Shown piece by piece: positions 59,664 through 64,000 of a DNA stretch of 64,000 bases. The notes below the pieces were generated by a model, which saw only the letters and a program-made list of their open reading frames with translations, was not told the DNA's origin and made no database searches. Within the stretch, counting starts at the first letter, position 1. Each line of letters starts with the position of its first letter. The stretch is from an uncultured bacterium (GTDB lineage Bacteria; Actinomycetota; Coriobacteriia; Coriobacteriales; Atopobiaceae): contig CAJMPT010000006.1 in the NCBI GenBank assembly GCA_905215465.1, positions 1-64,000 of the forward strand, in the 5' to 3' direction. The position numbers were made by a program, and so were the translations under genes.

Positions 59664-61486
59664 TGCAGACCCAGACAAGGCAAGCCAAGGCGAGGAAGAC
59701 CGGCGAGCTCGCCCTGCTGCTGAGGCTGATGTCTCCGTACAAGGCGCTCATCGCGGGCCTCGTGGTCACGCTCATGTGCGACATCACGGGCATGTTGGTC
59801 ATCCCGACGCAGCTCAGCGCCCTTCTCAACACCGCCATCACCACGCGCGACATGGCCGAGGTGGCCCGCCACGGCATCATCATGCTCGTGGCCGCGCTCG
59901 TGGGCTCCGGCGGAAACGTGATCTCGTACCGCCTGGCCGCGCGCCTGGCGGCAAACGTGGGTCGCGACCTGCGCTGCGAGGTCTACCGCAAGTCCCTAGA
60001 GCTCTCCGGCTACGAGTTTGGCCAGCTGGGCGCCGGCTCCATGATCACGCGCACCCTCTCTGACGCCAACGTGGTCCAGCAGACCATCATCATGTCCTTC
60101 GTCATGATCAGCCCGGTGCCTGTGACCTGCGTCATCGCCACCATCATGGCCTTTGGCATAGACCCGGTCATGGGCTGGCTGCTGCTTGCCGTCATCGTGC
60201 TCACCCTGGGCGCCATGGCCTTTGCCGTGTGGAAGTCCGCGCCGGTCTTCACCGTGCTGCAGGGCTTCATCGACCGCATGAACACCCGCCTGCGCGAGTC
60301 CATCACCGGCGTGCGCGTCATCCGCGCCTTTGGCAGGGAGCCCCACGAGCGCCAGAAGCTCGACCAGACCTTTGAGGACTACGCCGGCCGCGCCATCCGC
60401 GTGAACCTGGTCTTTGCGACCGTGGACTCGTTGACGTTCTTCTTCATGAACGCCGTGGAGTCCGCCATCTTCTGGGTGGGCGCTGACCGCGTGGGCGCTC
60501 ACGCCATGCAGATCGGCTCCATATCCGCCCTGGTGGAGTACGCCATGCTCATCATGTTCTTCATGATGATGGCCCAGTTCTGCGTCCTGCAGATTCCGCG
60601 CGCCTGGGCGTGCCTCTCTCGCGCCAACGAGGTCCTGGATATAGATTCCGCAATCAAGGACCCAACTGCCGACACCGCGGCTGCCATCACCGGCCGCGCT
60701 GACGGCGAGAAGTCCGCGCAGCCCGCGGCCGCCGACGCCAACGAGGTCGCCCGCTTTGACCACGTGAGCTTCCGCTTTGAGGACGCCGACGAGGACACCC
60801 TGCGCAACCTGGACTTTGTTCTGCGCCGCGGCCAGACCACGGCCATCATAGGCAACACCGGCTCGGGCAAGTCGACCATCGCCAAGCTCCTGCTGCGCTT
60901 CCATGACGTCACCTCGGGCGGCGTCTGGGTGGGCGGCACCGACGTACGCGACCAGACCCAGGACGCTCTTCGCGCCCAGATTGCCTACGTGCCCCAGGCG
61001 GCCTGGCTCTTCTCGGGGACCATTGCCCAGAACCTGCGGCACGGGCGCGCCGACGCCACCAACGAGGAGCTCTGGCACGCGCTTGACGTTGCCCAGGCCG
61101 ACTTTGTCCGCGGACTTCCCGACGGGTTGGGCTCGCGCGTGGCCCAGGGCGGCTCGAACTTCAGCGGCGGCCAGCGCCAGCGCCTGGCCATCGCCCGCGC
61201 CCTCGTGCGTCACGCTGACCTCTACGTCTTCGACGACTCCTTCTCGGCGCTGGACTTCCGCACCGATGCGGCCCTGCGCCGCGCGCTGGCGCCCGAGCTC
61301 GCCCACGCGGCCACGCTCGTCATCGCGCAGCGCGTGAGCACCATCCGCGACGCGGACCAGATCGTGGTCCTCTCCGAAGGCCGCGTCGTGGGCCTGGGCA
61401 CCCACGACGAGCTCATGCGCACGTGCCCCACGTACAAGGAGATCGCCGACTCCCAGGCAAGGGGAGGGGAGCAAAACGATGACTAG
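59663..61486 (+). CDS. Heterodimeric ABC exporter subunit with degenerate ATP site
   Basis: A 607-residue half-transporter: six membrane helices (1-320) then an ATPase. Walker A GNTGSGKST and signature NFSGGQRQR are canonical, but the Walker B reads VFDDSFSALD (Asp in place of the catalytic Glu) and the switch His is Gln (VIAQRVST). This matches the non-catalytic-site partner of TM287/288-like exporters. An insert of about 40 residues (PTADTAAAITGRADG region) precedes the ATPase. ATG 59663 overlaps the marR stop; the partner gene overlaps its end by 8 bp. Confidence 0.93.
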   Translation: MQTQTRQAKARKTGELALLLRLMSPYKALIAGLVVTLMCDITGMLVIPTQLSALLNTAITTRDMAEVARHGIIMLVAALVGSGGNVISYRLAARLAANVGRDLRCEVYRKSLELSGYEFGQLGAGSMITRTLSDANVVQQTIIMSFVMISPVPVTCVIATIMAFGIDPVMGWLLLAVIVLTLGAMAFAVWKSAPVFTVLQGFIDRMNTRLRESITGVRVIRAFGREPHERQKLDQTFEDYAGRAIRVNLVFATVDSLTFFFMNAVESAIFWVGADRVGAHAMQIGSISALVEYAMLIMFFMMMAQFCVLQIPRAWACLSRANEVLDIDSAIKDPTADTAAAITGRADGEKSAQPAAADANEVARFDHVSFRFEDADEDTLRNLDFVLRRGQTTAIIGNTGSGKSTIAKLLLRFHDVTSGGVWVGGTDVRDQTQDALRAQIAYVPQAAWLFSGTIAQNLRHGRADATNEELWHALDVAQADFVRGLPDGLGSRVAQGGSNFSGGQRQRLAIARALVRHADLYVFDDSFSALDFRTDAALRRALAPELAHAATLVIAQRVSTIRDADQIVVLSEGRVVGLGTHDELMRTCPTYKEIADSQARGGEQNDD

Positions 61487-63374
61487 CAAGAGAGAAGAGA
61501 CGCGCGAGAGGGATGCGCTTCTCGCCGAGAAGGACATGGCCGACGGTGCCCTGGCCGCCGACGCCGCCCACGCGGGCCCGGCCCCCGACGAGGAGTCCGA
61601 GGTCCCCACCGACGCCGCCGCCACCGCCCGCCGCCTCTGGGAGGCCGCGGCCGGCCAGCGCTGGCGCGTGGTAGTGGCCACCGTCTGCGCGGTGGCCTAC
61701 GTCTGCTTCAGCCTGGCCGCCCCCGCCTACAGCGCGGGGCTGGTGGACCTGCTGTGGGCAAACATCCAGGAGGCCTTTGCCGCGGGCACGGGCTTTGTGG
61801 TCACGCTGGACAACGGCGGCACGCAGATCCTGACCTTTCTGGGCATCTGGACGGCCGCGTGGGTCTTCTACACCGTGCAGTCCCTGGTCATGGCGAGCTT
61901 TGCCGAGCGCCTGAACCTGGGCCTGCGCCGTCAGATCTCTGCCAAGGTCGGGCGCCTGCCGCTTTCCTACTACGACGCCCACCAGCCCGGAGACACCATC
62001 AGCCGTGCGACCAACGACCTGGACAAGGTCTCCGAGGTGCTGCAGCGCGGCCTTCTGCAGCTGCTCATCTCGGTGGTCACCCTCGTGGGCGCAACCATCA
62101 TGATGGCCCGCTACAACCTTGCGCTCACGGGCGTCTTCCTGGTGTTTGCCGTGGCGTCCTTCGTGCTGACCAAGGTGGTCTCGGCCCGCACGCTGGTCTA
62201 CGCCTCTGAGCGCCAGGCCTCGCTGGGCAGGCTCACCGGCAAGGTGGAGGAGGCCTACTCGGGCCGCGCCGTCATCAAGTCCTTCGGGCGCGACGACGCC
62301 AGCGCGGCGGAGATCGCCGAGGCAGCCGAGGCCTTTGCCCGTACGAGCGAGCGCTTGGACTTTGTGACCAACGCCATCAGCCCGGCCATCCGCTTCCTCA
62401 CGCGCCTGGCGCAGGTGGGCATCGGCCTGCTCGCGGGCGGCATGCTGGTTGCGGGGCAGCTCACCGTCGGCGTCTTCCAGGCGTTCTTCCAGTACGTGAC
62501 CCAGGCCACCGAGCCCCTGACGCAGCTCTCGCTCACGGTGAACCAGCTGCAGGGCGCCCTGGCCGCCGCCGAGCGCGTCTTCCGCCTGCTCGACGAGCCC
62601 GAGGTCAAGCCCGACCCGGCCGAGCCCCTGCGTCCCGTCGAGCCCGTGCGCGGACAGGTGGCCTTCGAGCACGTGCGCTTTGGCTACGACCCGGCGCGTC
62701 CGCTCATGCATGACGTGAGCCTCGTCGCCGAGCCCGGCCAGAAAGTGGCCATCGTGGGCGCCACGGGAGCGGGCAAGACCACCCTCATCAACCTCCTCAT
62801 GCGCTTCTACGAGGTGGATGGCGGCCGCATCACGCTGGACGGCGTGGACACCCGCCAGATGACCCGCGCCGACCTGCGCCGCCAGTTTGGCATGGTGCTG
62901 CAGGACGCCTGGCTCTTCGAGGGCAGCATTGCCCAGAACATTGCCTATGGGCACCCGGGCGCCACGCGCGAGGAGGTGGAGGCCGCGGCCCGCGCCGCCC
63001 GCGTGGACTTCTTCGTGCGCACCCTGCCCCAGGGTTACGACACGCAGATCTCAAACGACGGCGAGAACATCAGCCAGGGCCAGCGCCAGCTCCTGACCAT
63101 CGCCCGCGCCATGCTCTGCGACCCGGCCATCCTTATCCTAGACGAGGCCACCTCAAGCGTGGACACCCGCACCGAGCAGGCCATCGTGCGCGCCATGGAG
63201 GCCATCATGGAGAACCGCACGAGCTTCGTCATCGCCCACCGCCTCTCCACCATCGTGGACGCCGACCTCATCCTGGTCATGGACCACGGTACCATCATCG
63301 AGCAGGGCACCCACGCCGAGCTTCTCGCCGCCAACGGCGCCTACGCCGAGCTCTACCGCTCGCAGTTTGCGTAG
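61479..63374 (+). CDS. Heterodimeric ABC exporter subunit with canonical catalytic residues
   Basis: A 631-residue partner of the preceding subunit, with a 50-residue acidic N-terminal extension before six helices. The ATPase has Walker A GATGAGKTT, Walker B LILDEATSSVD with Glu, and switch His in VIAHRLST; its signature is NISQGQRQ, deviating from LSGGQ. The pair therefore makes one active and one degenerate ATP site, as expected for such exporters of drugs or peptides. It ends 5 bp before a compound inverted repeat. Confidence 0.95.
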   Translation: MTSKREETRERDALLAEKDMADGALAADAAHAGPAPDEESEVPTDAAATARRLWEAAAGQRWRVVVATVCAVAYVCFSLAAPAYSAGLVDLLWANIQEAFAAGTGFVVTLDNGGTQILTFLGIWTAAWVFYTVQSLVMASFAERLNLGLRRQISAKVGRLPLSYYDAHQPGDTISRATNDLDKVSEVLQRGLLQLLISVVTLVGATIMMARYNLALTGVFLVFAVASFVLTKVVSARTLVYASERQASLGRLTGKVEEAYSGRAVIKSFGRDDASAAEIAEAAEAFARTSERLDFVTNAISPAIRFLTRLAQVGIGLLAGGMLVAGQLTVGVFQAFFQYVTQATEPLTQLSLTVNQLQGALAAAERVFRLLDEPEVKPDPAEPLRPVEPVRGQVAFEHVRFGYDPARPLMHDVSLVAEPGQKVAIVGATGAGKTTLINLLMRFYEVDGGRITLDGVDTRQMTRADLRRQFGMVLQDAWLFEGSIAQNIAYGHPGATREEVEAAARAARVDFFVRTLPQGYDTQISNDGENISQGQRQLLTIARAMLCDPAILILDEATSSVDTRTEQAIVRAMEAIMENRTSFVIAHRLSTIVDADLILVMDHGTIIEQGTHAELLAANGAYAELYRSQFA

Positions 63375-63379
63375 GGGCT

Positions 63380-63513
63380 GCCTGCTCGCCACAAATACCG
63401 ACTTGGGTATCCACCTCCGCATACCCAAGTCGGTATTTCTCGCCGTTTGGCCATAAAAAACGACCTGGGTATCCGCGGATGGACACCCAGGTCGGTTTTT
63501 GTGGCGAGCAGGC
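63380..63513. repeat. Nested inverted repeats (elements F and G)
   Basis: Outer 16-bp perfect arms 63380-63395 and 63498-63513 (GCCTGCTCGCCACAAA) enclose two hairpins. F has perfect 18-bp arms 63393-63410/63421-63438; G has arms 63456-63470/63485-63500 with one bulge. F and G arms share ACCGACYTGGGT, so arms can also pair across. G ends in TTTTTG, so it may terminate the exporter operon. Confidence 0.88.
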
Positions 63514-63556
63514 GGGGCAGGCGGGCCCGCGTCGAGAAGCCCTTCTCGCCGCGCCC

Positions 63557-63793
63557 CTATGCGTTGGGGCAGCCCTCGCAGCAGCCACCGCTGGTGGCCT
63601 CGGTGCAGGAGCCGCCGCCGCGCTGGTCGGTGTTGTAGAAGCCGGAGCCCTTGAAGACGATGCCGGAGGCGCCAAAGACCTGCGCGGCCTCGGCCCCGCA
63701 GCTGGGGCAGGTCACCTCGGGGTGGGAGCCCATGGGGTGCTCGACCTCAAAGGTGGTGCCGCAGGACGTGCACTTGTAGTCATAACGAGCCAT
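63557..63793 (-). CDS. FmdB-family zinc-ribbon protein
   Basis: A 78-residue protein starting MARYDYKCTSCGTTFEVEH with a second CPSCG near residue 34, the zinc ribbon of FmdB-like putative regulatory proteins. VFGASGIVFKGSGFYNTD is the conserved middle part. The C-terminus is Cys/Gly-rich (SGGCCEGCPNA). Function is unproven; relatives are linked to regulation of formamidase or stress. It is monocistronic, converging on the exporter operon. Confidence 0.9.
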   Translation of the reverse strand: MARYDYKCTSCGTTFEVEHPMGSHPEVTCPSCGAEAAQVFGASGIVFKGSGFYNTDQRGGGSCTEATSGGCCEGCPNA

Positions 63794-63955
63794 TTGTATC
63801 CTCCGTGCAAAAGCGTTTTAGGGCGCCGGGGCGCCGCAATCGTTCAAACAGGGGATACCTTACCCAAATGACGGCCCCCATGCACCCGCCTCGCCGCGTT
63901 AACATGGACTTTGCCAAACAGACCGGGCCGCAAGGCCAGAGAGAAAGGGGCGCGC

Positions 63956-64000
63956 ATGCCCATCACCGCTGCCATCTTTGACTGCGACGGAACCCTCGTG
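63956..64000 (+). CDS. HAD-family hydrolase (N-terminal fragment)
   Basis: The first 15 residues, MPITAAIFDCDGTLV, hold the catalytic DCDGT of a HAD phosphatase of the beta-phosphoglucomutase/phosphoglycolate phosphatase type. GAGAAAGGGG precedes ATG 63956. The gene runs off the window. Confidence 0.85.
   Translation, partial: MPITAAIFDCDGTLV

Noticed and set aside
1..64000. GGCGAGAAG/GAGAAGGG as a chromosome-segregation polarity signal (like SRS of Bacillus subtilis or KOPS)
   Set aside because: The copies I located lie on both strands in similar numbers without evident skew, whereas such signals are strongly oriented.

Overview
The window is a high-GC (roughly 65 percent by eye), densely coding chromosome segment from a Gram-positive anaerobe. 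Strong GC bias at third codon positions, the flavodiiron protein, the fermentative thiolase/3-hydroxyacyl-CoA module, iron alcohol dehydrogenase, fructose-type PTS and low-complexity GC-rich spacers fit an actinobacterial gut or oral anaerobe of the Coriobacteriia (Olsenella/Atopobiaceae-like). That placement is my inference from gene content and style, not a database match.

Region 1 (1-19.9 kb) is metabolic. It holds an unknown small gene, a 1084-residue MacB-like ABC exporter, and a minus-strand trio (membrane protein, AEC-type transporter, PfkB-like kinase with an unusual active site). A fructose-type PTS EIIB-EIIC pair is followed by a long plus-strand run: class II aldolase, glycerate kinase, acyl-CoA ligase, acyl-CoA transferase, 3-hydroxybutyryl-CoA dehydrogenase, thiolase and iron alcohol dehydrogenase. 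The missing PTS EIIA lies at 18.7 kb. Together these could import a sugar, split it at the C3 level and dispose of reducing equivalents through 3-hydroxybutyryl-CoA. No crotonase or butyryl-CoA dehydrogenase is present here.

Region 2 (20.2-33.1 kb) is an accessory defence island. It has an unrecognised 714-residue protein overlapping a ParB-like protein, then SNF2/PLD-like helicase - DUF4391 protein - type III Mod - type III Res, all tightly coupled. It ends in a small convergent locus resembling a type I toxin-antitoxin. The middle of mod is AT-rich against GC-rich flanks, a sign of recombinational replacement.

Region 3 (33.3-38.1 kb) is an argC-J-B-D arginine operon with a clear promoter and an ArgR-like operator. 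Region 4 (38.2-53.6 kb) is mixed: flavodiiron protein, MFS transporter, phospholipase C-like protein coupled to Vsr, phosphatases, a SGNH-GNAT fusion, dGTPase, BrnT/BrnA toxin-antitoxin, an aldo/keto reductase followed by a MerR regulator with a textbook 19-bp-spacer promoter, methionine aminopeptidase and a TSUP permease. Region 5 (53.8-59.0 kb) is the housekeeping run priA-def-fmt-rsmB. Region 6 (59.2-63.4 kb) is a MarR-controlled heterodimeric ABC exporter, followed by a zinc-ribbon protein and the start of a HAD hydrolase.

The most unusual signal is in the non-coding DNA. A 9-bp word, GGCGAGAAG / CTTCTCGCC, recurs tens of times, appears in most intergenic gaps (often as inverted pairs at hairpin bases), and also recurs inside genes. 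There are also several families of intergenic inverted repeats: one with a conserved core but differing, still self-complementary arms; one with alternative pairing partners; and an AGGGACAGTCCCT palindrome placed directly after stop codons. No tRNA, rRNA, CRISPR array, insertion-sequence transposase or replication origin was recognised.
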